A DNA stretch of 28,770 bases. Origin: a virus. The notes below the pieces were generated by a model. The model searched no databases. It was not told where the DNA came from and saw only the letters and a list, made by a program, of their open reading frames with translations. Made by a program: the position numbers and the translations under genes. Positions 1-7,255 of the stretch are shown one piece after another; the first letter of the stretch is position 1, and each line of letters begins with the position of its first letter. The stretch is from the IMG/VR virus record IMGVR_UViG_3300044701_001647, positions 1-28,770 of that record; one strand, written 5' to 3'.

Positions 1-123
1 AATACGATTGGAACCGTACGCTAATGTTTGTGGCATTTCGTAACTGGTGAAGACAAAGTATTTGCCACCTAATTTATCCACCATGCCATCGCTAACTTCG
101 TAATACAGTATTTTGTGTTTCAT
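1..123 (-). CDS. Hypothetical protein, N-terminal part (cut by window edge)
   Basis: Forty-one codons are visible, starting at the ATG at 121-123 (MKHKILYYEV...) and running off the left edge. The start overlaps the stop of the upstream gene in an ATGA arrangement, so translation is probably coupled. I do not recognise the family. The peptide is soluble-looking, with no signal sequence. It is the distal visible gene of the early unit that starts from the promoter near 1952-1980. Confidence 0.6.
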   Translation of the reverse strand, partial: MKHKILYYEVSDGMVDKLGGKYFVFTSYEMPQTLAYGSNRI

Positions 124-461
124 CTAATACGCGGTTCGGTGTTTTTAGCATTAGCATAAAGTTGTTTGCCACGCTCTCGAATCATATTAACTAATCCTTG
201 CGGGTTATCATATGCACAACTCCAAAGTGTGTCTTCGTCTAGTTCTTCTGTGGTATTAAACGTCCAGATTTCATAGTTACGCTGAGGATTGAAACGGGCA
301 CGTAAGGTCAAGGTGTGTAGATTAACAGGAGCAGGCTTTAGTTCCTTTCCAGCAATGGTGTTGAGGAAACTTTCACGCTCCCAACTAGTGCAGTCTTTGA
401 TAACTTCAAAGCCGTTCTCATCCCACATACAGATGTAAACTCTTGCTTTAGAAGTCGTCAT
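120..461 (-). CDS. Conserved-looking phage hypothetical protein, 113 aa
   Basis: A small soluble protein with no signal peptide or membrane segment. The middle has alternating aromatic and charged stretches (NYEIWTFNTTEELDEDTLW) that suggest a compact alpha/beta fold. I cannot name a function. It overlaps the upstream gene by 14 bases and the downstream one by 4, so it belongs to a tightly coupled early operon. Start chosen at ATG 459-461, the first in frame. Confidence 0.7.
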   Translation of the reverse strand: MTTSKARVYICMWDENGFEVIKDCTSWERESFLNTIAGKELKPAPVNLHTLTLRARFNPQRNYEIWTFNTTEELDEDTLWSCAYDNPQGLVNMIRERGKQLYANAKNTEPRIR

Positions 462-729
462 CTACAGATTCCTGTTGAATATATTCTGAGTATTTCATAA
501 TAAAAAAGGTGCGTTTTGATTCACTGTAGAAGTCAAGCATAATGCAGTTCTTACGCCAACCACCATACTTACCTATGTCGTTGTCCCAATCTTTATGTTC
601 ACGAGGGACAAAGCCCAGTTTAGCTTTGGTTTTCTCTCTTAACAGTAAGACACTAGCCGGATAGTCTTGCTTTAAACGTTCGAGCAGACTGTTCCATTGA
701 TGCCGACTAAGTTCGATCGGTTTGCTCAT
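448..729 (-). CDS. Hypothetical phage protein, 93 aa
   Basis: Basic soluble protein. The N-terminal half is predicted helical (residues about 6-35) and is followed by a tryptophan-rich segment (GKYGGWRKNCIMLDFYSESK) that looks like beta strands. No recognised domain. The 3' end overlaps the next gene by 14 bases and the 5' end sits inside the previous gene by 23 bases. There is no strong Shine-Dalgarno before the ATG, so translation is probably coupled. Confidence 0.7.
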   Translation of the reverse strand: MSKPIELSRHQWNSLLERLKQDYPASVLLLREKTKAKLGFVPREHKDWDNDIGKYGGWRKNCIMLDFYSESKRTFFIMKYSEYIQQESVDDDF

Positions 730-934
730 TGTTCCAGTCGCGCCACTTGATGATTTCCATATTTTTGCCTGAGCCGCGAGTTTTTAAATACCCGTCTTTG
801 ATCAAAGTGTCAATAGTTGCAGCGACAGCATCATTAACATAACTTTTAAGAGCCATGTATCGTCCAAACATAGTAAACACTACAGCAGTGCCGAGCAACC
901 ACCATACCATTTCGTTATTAAGCAGGTCAAGCAT
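707..934 (-). CDS. Small single-pass membrane protein, 75 aa
   Basis: Residues about 8-28 (MVWWLLGTAVVFTMFGRYMA) form one hydrophobic segment. A C-terminal soluble tail rich in charged residues follows. A GAGGGA ribosome-binding sequence lies 9-10 bases before the ATG at 932-934. The tail holds a short helix-turn segment (TIDTLIKDGYLKTRG) that resembles the wing of small DNA-binding or phage hypothetical proteins, but this is weak. Function unknown. Confidence 0.7.
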   Translation of the reverse strand: MLDLLNNEMVWWLLGTAVVFTMFGRYMALKSYVNDAVAATIDTLIKDGYLKTRGSGKNMEIIKWRDWNNEQTDRT

Positions 935-936
935 GA

Positions 937-1188
937 TTAGTTCCCTCTAATCCTACGCATCATGTCGCGATTTTCTTCTTCGACTTTTTCTTTGGCATCT
1001 CGCCACATATCTCTAACTATCCAACCTAGAATAGGAAAAACAAAAGTAATACCAAAAAATAAAAGGGCTACACCGGTGGGGTAGTTGTGATTCAAATACT
1101 GTGAAACAGTTGATACCAAAAGAACGTACGCCATGATGCCAAAGGGCCATGCAAGATTTTTTAAAAAGTGTCGCCAAACTCTGCTCAT
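937..1188 (-). CDS. Small two-pass membrane protein, 83 aa
   Basis: I chose the ATG at 1186-1188 (MSRVWRHF...) because it is preceded by AAGGAG at a 7-base distance. A longer frame upstream would run through this ribosome-binding site and into the preceding gene. Two hydrophobic segments are visible (about residues 11-29 and 40-59), then a highly charged helix (RDMWRDAKEKVEEENRD). The layout is a helical hairpin with an acidic/basic cytoplasmic tail. Family not recognised. Confidence 0.75.
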   Translation of the reverse strand: MSRVWRHFLKNLAWPFGIMAYVLLVSTVSQYLNHNYPTGVALLFFGITFVFPILGWIVRDMWRDAKEKVEEENRDMMRRIRGN

Positions 1189-1198
1189 TTCAATCTCC

Positions 1199-1921
1199 TT
1201 ATACTTTATAAAGTTTAACATAGTTAAGCTGTGTTTCATCTACGCTAAACATGCGATTTTTAGTGTGGCCTTTGACTTTAGCCTTGATGCGGCGCAGTGA
1301 ACCTACAGGATGTTCGTGGGCGTTACTAAACCCAAACACATTACCGTTCATTCCCACAGTGTAATACCAGCGTTCCCACTGTTTGCTGTAAAAACAGCGC
1401 AGGATTTTGGCTACACCTTCTACACTGTCGCTTTCACGACCAACGTGAACACTGTCACGATATTCTGTGCGCAACAGCTTTTTGAACGCAACATCATCAA
1501 GCTCACGATCTACCAATTCAGGCAGATAAGCGATGATGCCTGCAGCGTTTACTGGAATTTGTTCTAGACAGTATGCTTCATACACGCTCTTTTGGAAGCT
1601 ACTAAGACTGTCACCTAGAATGTCCATAGTATAGCGTTTAAAGTGATTGCGAGCACGTTCTACGCTGGCATAGTCTTCTTCGGTGACTGCGAACGGTACA
1701 TAATCATTAGGAAGATACACGCCATGCACATGTCCTTTGCTGTGAAGGAAGTAGCGCACAAGATCTTTGTTGGCGTGCAGTGTGGGCTTATCTTCTGAAA
1801 AACGCTGAGTTTCTTTGACGTAACGATTGTTGTTAATGCGATACACTGCATACGCTAGTGCCAACATATCTTGATTGGGCAGCGTTTTAAGCTGTACTAC
1901 ATCTTCGCTAAACTGTGCCAT
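1199..1921 (-). CDS. Phage hypothetical protein, 240 aa, first gene of an early unit
   Basis: Soluble protein with no signal peptide. The N-terminal part is helical (residues 1-60). The C-terminal third is strand-rich with Trp/Tyr (WERWYYTVGMNGNVFGF), followed by a basic stretch (RRIKAKVKGHTKNR) that could bind nucleic acid. No family assigned. It begins at ATG 1919-1921, with AGAGG as ribosome-binding site. That AGAGG lies inside the 3' arm of a 12-bp inverted repeat that flanks the promoter. It heads the operon running to the left edge of the window. Confidence 0.75.
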   Translation of the reverse strand: MAQFSEDVVQLKTLPNQDMLALAYAVYRINNNRYVKETQRFSEDKPTLHANKDLVRYFLHSKGHVHGVYLPNDYVPFAVTEEDYASVERARNHFKRYTMDILGDSLSSFQKSVYEAYCLEQIPVNAAGIIAYLPELVDRELDDVAFKKLLRTEYRDSVHVGRESDSVEGVAKILRCFYSKQWERWYYTVGMNGNVFGFSNAHEHPVGSLRRIKAKVKGHTKNRMFSVDETQLNYVKLYKV

Positions 1922-1922
1922 T

Positions 1923-1980
1923 GTGTGCCTCTGTAATTGTGCCTATATTTAAATATAACACAGAGGCACACGAGTGTCAA
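1923..1980 (-). promoter_or_regulatory. Early sigma70-type promoter inside an RBS-sequestering inverted repeat
   Basis: On the minus strand TTGACA (1975-1980) is separated by 17 bases from TATATT (1952-1957). Perfect 12-bp arms lie at 1960-1971 (GTGTGCCTCTGT in the promoter spacer) and 1923-1934 (ACAGAGGCACAC over the ribosome-binding site), with a 25-base loop. RNA started here would lack the 5' arm, whereas read-through RNA would fold and hide the AGAGG. A TTTAAATA late-like box also overlaps, within a 14-bp palindrome at 1944-1957. Confidence 0.75.
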
Positions 1981-2471
1981 CTAAAAAAGAGAGTATTAAT
2001 TGTAGGGCTAACTGCTTCCCACTGTTCTTTATTAAAGTAGTTCTTCATTAGGTTTTGAATAGCACTGATATACTGTATGTTTTCAGGTGCATTGATTTGT
2101 TTTTCTGTCCAGCCAAGCTCTTTTGCTTCACTTCGACTTACAATATGATCATGCTGCGGCTCATGGAATTGTCTGTCAACTCCGTCTTGATTGCAAATCT
2201 TATTTTCACCCTTGCCAAAATCAAACAATCTGTAAACGCCAGTTGCATCTGTCCAACCGTCAGGTGTCTTATTGTACATACGTTCAACTTGTTCGTCTGT
2301 CCAACTGTATTTGTATTTTAGGTCTAGTACTCGCACACGTTTTAAGTCTCTGTGTTTGGCAAAATCTCGCCAAACACTTTCGTTGATATATGTAGCATCA
2401 TCGAGCCCACGAAAAGGATTATCCTTTTTTTCTTGTATCAGACTGTTAATACGCTCGTAATCGTTACACAT
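1977..2471 (-). CDS. HNH-like endonuclease, 164 aa
   Basis: The C-terminal half carries an HNH-type (beta-beta-alpha metal) signature. QHDHIVSR near residues 105-112 gives the H-D-H-I core, followed by NIQYISAIQNLMKN with the spaced asparagines typical of the family. The expected product is a metal-dependent DNA nickase or nuclease. The N-terminal 90 residues are helical, with no zinc-binding cysteine pairs. The gene starts 2 bases after the stop of the ParB-like gene, without a clear ribosome-binding site, so it is probably translationally coupled to it. It could be a homing-type nuclease, but the pairing with the upstream gene suggests a shared role. Confidence 0.65.
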   Translation of the reverse strand: MCNDYERINSLIQEKKDNPFRGLDDATYINESVWRDFAKHRDLKRVRVLDLKYKYSWTDEQVERMYNKTPDGWTDATGVYRLFDFGKGENKICNQDGVDRQFHEPQHDHIVSRSEAKELGWTEKQINAPENIQYISAIQNLMKNYFNKEQWEAVSPTINTLFFS

Positions 2472-2473
2472 GA

Positions 2474-3667
2474 TTACACTAGATTTAGATTAAAAGTGTA
2501 TTGTTCTTTAGGTTCGGGCCATTTTGTAGATTGCCAGCTGATGTCAGCATTGCTGTACTTTTCTACAATTTGCCGAATACCTTCTGCAATAACAACAGGC
2601 TCCCAACGTAAAGTAGTAACATCGTTTTGTTCTTTACAAGCAGCCTTAATCATGCTATGCAAACGGTTACCTTGATTGTCTCGTGGCAACACAACTTTAA
2701 CTGCTTTTTGGATTTCGTAATCTAGTTCCATAGTATTATTATATGTTTGATTTTTTAGGAACTCCATTAGCCCCCAACTATTTGCAGTTTGGAAAACACT
2801 TGTCGGAAACAGTTGTGCATTGATTTGAATTGCTCGTGTAGCAATTTCTGCACCGTAATCCTTCCAATATTTTGTCATGTTACCAATACCAGTTAGTACC
2901 TTTGCATTAGTGCCAACTTCTCTGTCACCCTTTTCGACTACAAGAATGTCATTTTCGTCGAACACCTGTGCCATATCAAATGCAATTTGATCTTCAGGAT
3001 CAACTGCATACCCAGCTTCTTTACTTGCATTAGCACGTTGAGTACGGATTCGAAATCGGTCAAACTCTGAACACTGCAAACTGTTAATGTTGATTGCAGC
3101 ATATTGCTGAACATCCCAGTATTCTTCGTCGCTCTCAATATAGTTAAGCGGCACTTCGCTAATACCTAATACCATACAAGCAAGCGAACGGTGTTGTGCA
3201 TCATTTACAAAAATACGTCCTTTAGAGTCTTTACGTCCTGCTCCGGGAAATACTAAGCCGGGCTGGAATTGAAAAACAATATCAGTAAAAATGTGTTCGA
3301 GAAAAACATCTCGTTGTTTTTCTGCATTCTTAACTAATTTGTCAGTGTGTACTAGTGCAGAATTCATAATAGGCATATTAAGTTTTTTGCCTGCATCTGC
3401 CAAACTTTCGTAGTATGGCAAGTCGATGCCCATTAACGGATTTTTGTCACCCAGTAAGGTAAGTTGTTTAAAGCATTCAAATAGAATGTCTGTAAAATTA
3501 GGAGTCTTACCTAATTTTCTTGTACTAATATATACAGGAATATTCTTCCTGCGGATTTCTTGTTCTTTAAAAGAAAGTGAATTCCAAGCTACACGTTCAG
3601 ACTTTGGTCCAAGGAGCCTAAAAAGATCATCTCCAAAAAAGTCTGTAATTTTTGTAGGATACGCCAT
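2474..3667 (-). CDS. ParB/DGQHR-like protein (NDAQHR motif), 397 aa
   Basis: The segment GRIFVNDAQHRSLACMVLG matches the ParB/Srx-fold signature (I-V-x-D-G-x-H-R-x-x-A), here with NDAQHR. This places it near DGQHR-domain proteins (DndB-like) and phage ParB-like nucleases. In those families the motif binds nucleotide or phosphate. The C-terminal part (residues about 200-397) is helical and unassigned. A TTGACA/TATTAT promoter precedes it and AGAGG serves as RBS. The HNH gene follows directly. Possible roles are a DNA-sensing or nuclease module, host-genome degradation or anti-defence; none is shown by sequence alone. Confidence 0.6.
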   Translation of the reverse strand: MAYPTKITDFFGDDLFRLLGPKSERVAWNSLSFKEQEIRRKNIPVYISTRKLGKTPNFTDILFECFKQLTLLGDKNPLMGIDLPYYESLADAGKKLNMPIMNSALVHTDKLVKNAEKQRDVFLEHIFTDIVFQFQPGLVFPGAGRKDSKGRIFVNDAQHRSLACMVLGISEVPLNYIESDEEYWDVQQYAAININSLQCSEFDRFRIRTQRANASKEAGYAVDPEDQIAFDMAQVFDENDILVVEKGDREVGTNAKVLTGIGNMTKYWKDYGAEIATRAIQINAQLFPTSVFQTANSWGLMEFLKNQTYNNTMELDYEIQKAVKVVLPRDNQGNRLHSMIKAACKEQNDVTTLRWEPVVIAEGIRQIVEKYSNADISWQSTKWPEPKEQYTFNLNLV

Positions 3668-3700
3668 GTTGTTTGCCTCTTTGCTTGTGCCTATGTATTG

Positions 3701-3728
3701 ATAATAACATCTTTTAGATAGATGTCAA
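3701..3728 (-). promoter_or_regulatory. Early sigma70-type promoter for the ParB-like/HNH pair
   Basis: Minus-strand TTGACA (3723-3728) overlaps the stop codon of the SprT-like gene. A 16-base spacer leads to TATTAT (3701-3706). The leader shares CATAGGCACAA and AGAGGCA with the leader of the 1921 gene, so the two early units carry a related upstream cassette. Confidence 0.7.
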
Positions 3729-4126
3729 CCAAATCTTGTCCATTTCATGTGGCCAAGACCTTCTTGTTCGCACCAACGAATAAACAGTCCTGTTTCTCTA
3801 CCATGAGCTTCTATTTCGTGGGGACGATCCCAGTAGTCACCCTCGTCGATAGTTTCAGGCATCTCGCCGTTGATGTATTGTTTTACGTGTACTAGCTCAT
3901 GTGCCAGTGTGGTCAACATGTCACGCATACGTAGACTACGCTTAACATCAATTTCATAGTCATTGTCGTCTAAATAACACGCATAACCATAGTTACTGTC
4001 GTTGCTCATACGCTTAAAGCTGATTTCAATATTCGGGTAAACGCCAAACTTTTTGCACACAAACGCTGCCATACTAAAGGCATATTTGCGTTGATTAGCT
4101 GTGCCGCCGTTGATTGTGATTTCCAT
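3725..4126 (-). CDS. SprT-like zinc metalloprotease, 133 aa
   Basis: Residues 76-80 read HELVH, the zinc-binding and catalytic HExxH motif. The downstream HEIEAHGRE (residues 103-111) supplies a candidate third ligand (Glu104 or Glu106), as in SprT/Spartan-like and related small metalloproteases. The protein is short and single-domain, with no signal peptide, so it should act in the cytoplasm on proteins, possibly DNA-bound ones. It has its own early promoter. The leader lacks an obvious Shine-Dalgarno. Metalloprotease assignment is firm; the substrate is unknown. Confidence 0.8.
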   Translation of the reverse strand: MEITINGGTANQRKYAFSMAAFVCKKFGVYPNIEISFKRMSNDSNYGYACYLDDNDYEIDVKRSLRMRDMLTTLAHELVHVKQYINGEMPETIDEGDYWDRPHEIEAHGRETGLFIRWCEQEGLGHMKWTRFG

Positions 4127-4152
4127 GAGAAACTTTTGTTATTGCAGTTGTT

Positions 4153-4180
4153 AATATAACATAAGGTTACGGTTTGTCAA
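4153..4180 (-). promoter_or_regulatory. Early sigma70-type promoter for the SprT-like gene
   Basis: Minus-strand TTGACA (4175-4180), a 16-base spacer and TATATT (4153-4158). It starts 3 bases after the IF-1 stop codon, so it separates this unit from the upstream operon. The ATG lies about 26 bases past the -10. Confidence 0.7.
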
Positions 4181-4183
4181 CCG

Positions 4184-4402
4184 TTATATTCTATAAGTGA
4201 TGCGACCTTTTGTCAAATCATATGGTGTCATCTCAATTTTAACCTTATCGCCTTGTACCAGTCGTATCTTAAACTGTCGCATTTTGCCGCCGGTATAACA
4301 CACTACTGTAAGTCCATTATGTAGTTCTACTTTAAATGTTTGATTTGGAAGTACTTCTACAATTTGGCCTTCCAACTCAATTACATCGTCATTCTTTGCC
4401 AT
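4184..4402 (-). CDS. infA: Translation initiation factor IF-1, phage-encoded
   Basis: Full-length 72-residue IF-1. It begins [19 protein letters not shown], has the central SGKMRK-like segment ([20 protein letters not shown]), and ends with SPYDLTRGRITYR-like residues ([14 protein letters not shown]). This is the OB-fold protein that binds the ribosomal A site during initiation. All core basic residues of the fold appear present. The usual HISG before the KMR segment is changed to CYTGG. It is the last gene of the eight-gene early operon starting at 7218 and overlaps the AbrB-like gene by 14 bases. A phage copy could bias host initiation toward viral messages, which is inference. It may pair with the phage S21 at 24464. 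Confidence 0.9.
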   Translation of the reverse strand: MAKNDDVIELEGQIVEVLPNQTFKVELHNGLTVVCYTGGKMRQFKIRLVQGDKVKIEMTPYDLTKGRITYRI

Positions 4403-4586
4403 CGATATCCTTGTTGACTCTTGTTATCACAATGTTGCCATCCTCCACTGCTATTTTTAATACATCGCCTGGTTGCCAGCCCATACGTTCGGCAATTTCA
4501 GGCGGAATGTTCATTAGAACGTTTTTTTCGTCACCGTCGATATCTTGAAAAATATCTTCAGCTTTGTAAGTAATAATTTTTGTCAT
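4389..4586 (-). CDS. AbrB/MazE/SpoVT-like DNA-binding protein, 65 aa
   Basis: Small swapped-hairpin transcription-factor type. Residues about 22-56 carry the signature pattern ([19 protein letters not shown] then [16 protein letters not shown]), equal to the IPxxxxxxLGLxxGDxVxI consensus of AbrB/MazE N-terminal domains. No toxin gene is next to it, so a transcriptional regulator is likelier than an antitoxin. The start overlaps the upstream gene by 4 bases (ATGA). It could regulate early phage or host promoters. Confidence 0.8.
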   Translation of the reverse strand: MTKIITYKAEDIFQDIDGDEKNVLMNIPPEIAERMGWQPGDVLKIAVEDGNIVITRVNKDIDGKE

Positions 4587-5326
4587 GCTATATTTATCTC
4601 CATGTGAGACGGGCTAGGCTGGACTACGGCAAAATCATAACCTTTAACTGCGTATGTAAATGATGCATCAGTTTTGATGCGAAGTTTACCAAACTTGGCA
4701 AGGCAATCCCAAGCATTTGCTCCGTATTCGTGTTTTTTTACAACAATACGCATAAGGTAATTTTCTGGAGTACGGAAAAAATAATGCTTTTCGGTTCTAG
4801 TGCGATCTTTGACGATTACACTATCTACAAACTCTACAACACCTTCATATTGTGGAAAATGAAAGGCATCTAGTTTAGGAGCACTGGTGTGCCCTTTCAT
4901 AACATTTTCTAATTCACGATTTTGTTTGAAAATGCGCGGCAGACTAACAAGAACTTTAACATGTTCCATGTCAATCTTTTTGCGATTTTCACAAAGATCA
5001 TCGACGGCTAGCATATATTCGCTAATGAAATCGTTTTTAAGACGGCGCAGGGTATGTTTCTTAGCGAAATAATCGTAAATCTCTGCGGCTAGTGCTTGAT
5101 GTTCTGAACTAATAACATTATCAGCCTTGATCTGTGGATGTTTTCCTACACCTACTAGTGTTTGGTATATCTCAGAACCATCCTTACCTGCTGCTTGCAT
5201 AGCAACTACTAGTGCAAGAGGAGGTGTGTTGAACTCCAAGTACTCTTTGGGCTTTTTTGCCTTAGAGTTATTCATAATATCTTCCCATTCGTCTGCAATA
5301 AAAATTGCTGCCGGTGATAATGTCAT
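4583..5326 (-). CDS. Phage hypothetical protein, 247 aa
   Basis: Start chosen at ATG 5324-5326 (MTLSPAAIFIADEWEDIM...), 4 bases after the stop of the upstream gene. An upstream extension would overlap that whole gene and has no ribosome-binding site. The N-terminal 90 residues are helical. The C-terminal 110 residues look strand-rich with basic surface (TRTEKHYFFRTPENYLMRIVV). No motif of a known enzyme is visible and there is no signal peptide. I think relatives occur in marine T4-like phages, but I cannot name a function. Confidence 0.7.
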   Translation of the reverse strand: MTLSPAAIFIADEWEDIMNNSKAKKPKEYLEFNTPPLALVVAMQAAGKDGSEIYQTLVGVGKHPQIKADNVISSEHQALAAEIYDYFAKKHTLRRLKNDFISEYMLAVDDLCENRKKIDMEHVKVLVSLPRIFKQNRELENVMKGHTSAPKLDAFHFPQYEGVVEFVDSVIVKDRTRTEKHYFFRTPENYLMRIVVKKHEYGANAWDCLAKFGKLRIKTDASFTYAVKGYDFAVVQPSPSHMEINIA

Positions 5327-5330
5327 TGAA

Positions 5331-6062
5331 TTAATCCCACAAATGTTGATAATATTTGCCGAAAAGTCTAAAACCGTTTTGCACACGCTCTGCATATGCT
5401 TTACGACCTTCCCAGTCGGTTTCGGCGGTGTGTTTAGGACCACGAACCATTTCGCTGGTGCCTTTTTCGTCGATCTTTTTGAAGCGAAAATCATATTCAC
5501 CAGTGGTAAACTGATCTTCCCAATCTTGGTTAACACCGCCGTCAAGGCTTTCAAACGCAAAGATCATTTCATCCATGACCCAATCCCAACGTTCAAAGAA
5601 AAGATTGTCAGTGGTTCCGTCTGTGCTGTAAGCTTCGATATCCTTTTCACTGGGACGTAGATGATCGGGCACATCCTCAAGATCTACTTGCGGAGCACCG
5701 TGCTTCTTCGCTCGCAATTGCTTGAGCATAGGACGCACAATGTAGCCCAGCGTGGTTTCCATGTTCCAAGTATCCCAGCGATCGATATGCACAGAAATTT
5801 TACGCTTTTTCTTCTTCTCAATCCAAAGCAAAAGCTTGTAGATCCAAGTGTTAGGACGATCGTCTCCCCAGTCGGTTTCATCTCCTACTTCGAGTTCAGG
5901 ACGGACACTGCCGTGAGCAATCCATTCACCAAACTTATGAACCCAGTCGGGCTTGCTTTTCATGCCATATTCGTCTTCAACATCTTTTACCCAAAAGCAA
6001 AGTGTTTGAGCCAACTGATAAGGACCAAACCAGTCTCTGTAGGGTCCAATACGTACACGCAT
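5331..6062 (-). CDS. Conserved T4-like phage hypothetical protein, 243 aa
   Basis: Recognisable as a family common in marine T4-like phages. It starts MRVRIGPYRDWFGPYQLA, has a conserved core around residues 90-118 (HIDRWDTWNMETTLGYIV then MLKQLRAKKHGAP), and ends with a WDWVMDEMIFAFE helix followed by an acidic stretch. Function is unknown in that family. Highly Trp/Asp-rich, soluble, no metal motif. It overlaps the upstream gene by 1 base (TAATG) and sits in the early operon from 7218 to 4184. Confidence 0.8.
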   Translation of the reverse strand: MRVRIGPYRDWFGPYQLAQTLCFWVKDVEDEYGMKSKPDWVHKFGEWIAHGSVRPELEVGDETDWGDDRPNTWIYKLLLWIEKKKKRKISVHIDRWDTWNMETTLGYIVRPMLKQLRAKKHGAPQVDLEDVPDHLRPSEKDIEAYSTDGTTDNLFFERWDWVMDEMIFAFESLDGGVNQDWEDQFTTGEYDFRFKKIDEKGTSEMVRGPKHTAETDWEGRKAYAERVQNGFRLFGKYYQHLWD

Positions 6063-6415
6063 TATTTTTTCTCTCTTGCTGCTTTAGATTGTTCTCTAAA
6101 TACTTTAACATCTTTTACTGCACCTGTCAAGGCATCTGCATAATTAATAGCTGTCTGCTCGTTTAGAACAATTGTGGTCTGCATTTCAGCGTACCCTTTT
6201 GTGAGAATTTGCCAAATTTGCTGCCAACGATTCTTTTGCCACCACTTGGTATGATTCTTAGCATAGATGTGAACACTAACATCAACTTCATCTGCTTCTA
6301 CATTTACATCATGCGAACAATCGTCGCTACCACATTCACAGCGAATATGATACCATTTGCTGTCTCCCCATTCGCTGGTTTTCATAATACCTTCTGCTGG
6401 TGTTTCACTTTTCAT
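6062..6415 (-). CDS. Phage hypothetical protein with a cysteine-rich segment, 117 aa
   Basis: Start at ATG 6413-6415 with AGGAAG 6 bases upstream. Near residues 26-35 are three cysteines and a histidine (RCECGSDDCSHD) that could form a small metal site. The C-terminal half is helical (LNEQTAINYADALTGAVKDVKVF). Soluble. Function not recognised. It overlaps the upstream gene by 11 bases. Confidence 0.7.
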   Translation of the reverse strand: MKSETPAEGIMKTSEWGDSKWYHIRCECGSDDCSHDVNVEADEVDVSVHIYAKNHTKWWQKNRWQQIWQILTKGYAEMQTTIVLNEQTAINYADALTGAVKDVKVFREQSKAAREKK

Positions 6416-6590
6416 TTTGATCTTCCTTGTATTCTACTATTCTAGCAAACTTCCCCCAAATACTAGCAGCGTCTTTGGCTTGTTCGTATGTTTCGTGTAG
6501 TACTGGTTCTACTTCGTACATTTTGCCCGTAGGGCGAGTTACATAAACATAACCGTCATTGTCCCAAGGAACCATTACTGCGTATTTCAT
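6405..6590 (-). CDS. Small hypothetical protein, 61 aa
   Basis: Compact soluble peptide starting MKYAVMVPWDNDGYVYVTRP, with alternating strands followed by a helix (ETYEQAKDAASIWG). No recognised family beyond similar small open frames of marine phages. It overlaps both neighbours (4 bases upstream, 11 downstream), which supports it being a translated member of the early operon. Confidence 0.65.
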   Translation of the reverse strand: MKYAVMVPWDNDGYVYVTRPTGKMYEVEPVLHETYEQAKDAASIWGKFARIVEYKEDQNEK

Positions 6591-6991
6591 GACAAGCCTG
6601 CTATCATTTTATAGTTATCCCAAGCCTTTTTGGCTGCGGGATTTGAATCTACTACATCCTCACTGAGGATAGCATCATACCAATAGTGCGCTAACCTCTG
6701 GGGATGAGCACCATATTGTCGAGGCTGATGTAATTTACCCCAACGCTTTAGTTTCACGCAGATGTCACGAACCTCCTGTTCGTCTTCTGCTGGAATAGTG
6801 CTCCATTCAGGATTACTCCATATACTGCCGACTGCATTACCGCCAGCATATCCTTCCCAGATGCTAGCCCATTGTTTGTCGTCCTCTGGATCAAAATCTG
6901 TACGTGCAATGATTACTAAAACATCATTAATATCCACAACACCTTCGTAAATGTCTTTTACACAACGACTTAAACTACTTCCAATTTTCAT
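6587..6991 (-). CDS. Phage hypothetical protein, 134 aa
   Basis: Acidic, Trp-rich soluble protein. It contains SRCVKDIYEGVVDINDVLVI near the start and a central EDDKQWASIWEGY segment. No catalytic motif is visible. Both ends overlap neighbouring genes by 4 bases (ATGA), so it is co-translated within the operon. Function unknown. Confidence 0.7.
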   Translation of the reverse strand: MKIGSSLSRCVKDIYEGVVDINDVLVIIARTDFDPEDDKQWASIWEGYAGGNAVGSIWSNPEWSTIPAEDEQEVRDICVKLKRWGKLHQPRQYGAHPQRLAHYWYDAILSEDVVDSNPAAKKAWDNYKMIAGLS

Positions 6992-7218
6992 TTATTCACC
7001 CAATTGCTAAATTCCATTGCAAAGTTTTGAGCAGCAATAATATTTTCAAAATAAAAGGTATGTTCGTATATCGCTGTCCACGTCTTAAAACTCCATTCGT
7101 GCCGCTCTAGATTCTTGCGGCACCAATCTTTACCTGCTACATCAAGATCACTGTGCAGTCTTACACTGTGTCCTGGCATCCATTTAAGTTTATGATCTGC
7201 TATTTCTTGTGGGGTCAT
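6988..7218 (-). CDS. Phage hypothetical protein, 76 aa, probably leaderless
   Basis: First gene of the 7218-4184 operon. It is a small soluble Trp-rich protein (RHEWSFKTWTAIYEHTFYF) with no recognised domain. The initiating ATG (7216-7218) lies only six bases past the promoter -10, and no ribosome-binding site precedes it. The message is therefore predicted to start at, or within one base of, the A of ATG. Confidence 0.7.
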   Translation of the reverse strand: MTPQEIADHKLKWMPGHSVRLHSDLDVAGKDWCRKNLERHEWSFKTWTAIYEHTFYFENIIAAQNFAMEFSNWVNK

Positions 7219-7224
7219 AATACG

Positions 7225-7253
7225 AATATAATAGAAGTGTTGAACATTGTCAA
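7225..7253 (-). promoter_or_regulatory. Early sigma70-type promoter, leaderless layout
   Basis: Minus-strand TTGACA (7248-7253), 17-base spacer, TATATT (7225-7230), then CGTATT and the ATG. Spacing places +1 at the start codon. It drives the long overlapping operon that ends with IF-1. Confidence 0.75.
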
Positions 7254-7255
7254 CC

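Noticed and set aside
2055-2675. Several overlapping plus-strand open frames opposite the HNH and ParB-like genes
   Set aside because: They have no ribosome-binding site, cysteine/serine-rich random-looking products and lie opposite two well-supported genes. They are antisense shadows.
4389-4586. AbrB/MazE-like protein as antitoxin of a toxin-antitoxin pair
   Set aside because: The neighbours are IF-1 and a 247-residue unknown; neither resembles MazF, PIN or another toxin.
5127-6143. Long plus-strand open frames opposite the 247- and 243-residue genes
   Set aside because: The minus-strand genes overlap neatly with their neighbours and one has a recognised phage family; the plus-strand products show no domain or RBS.
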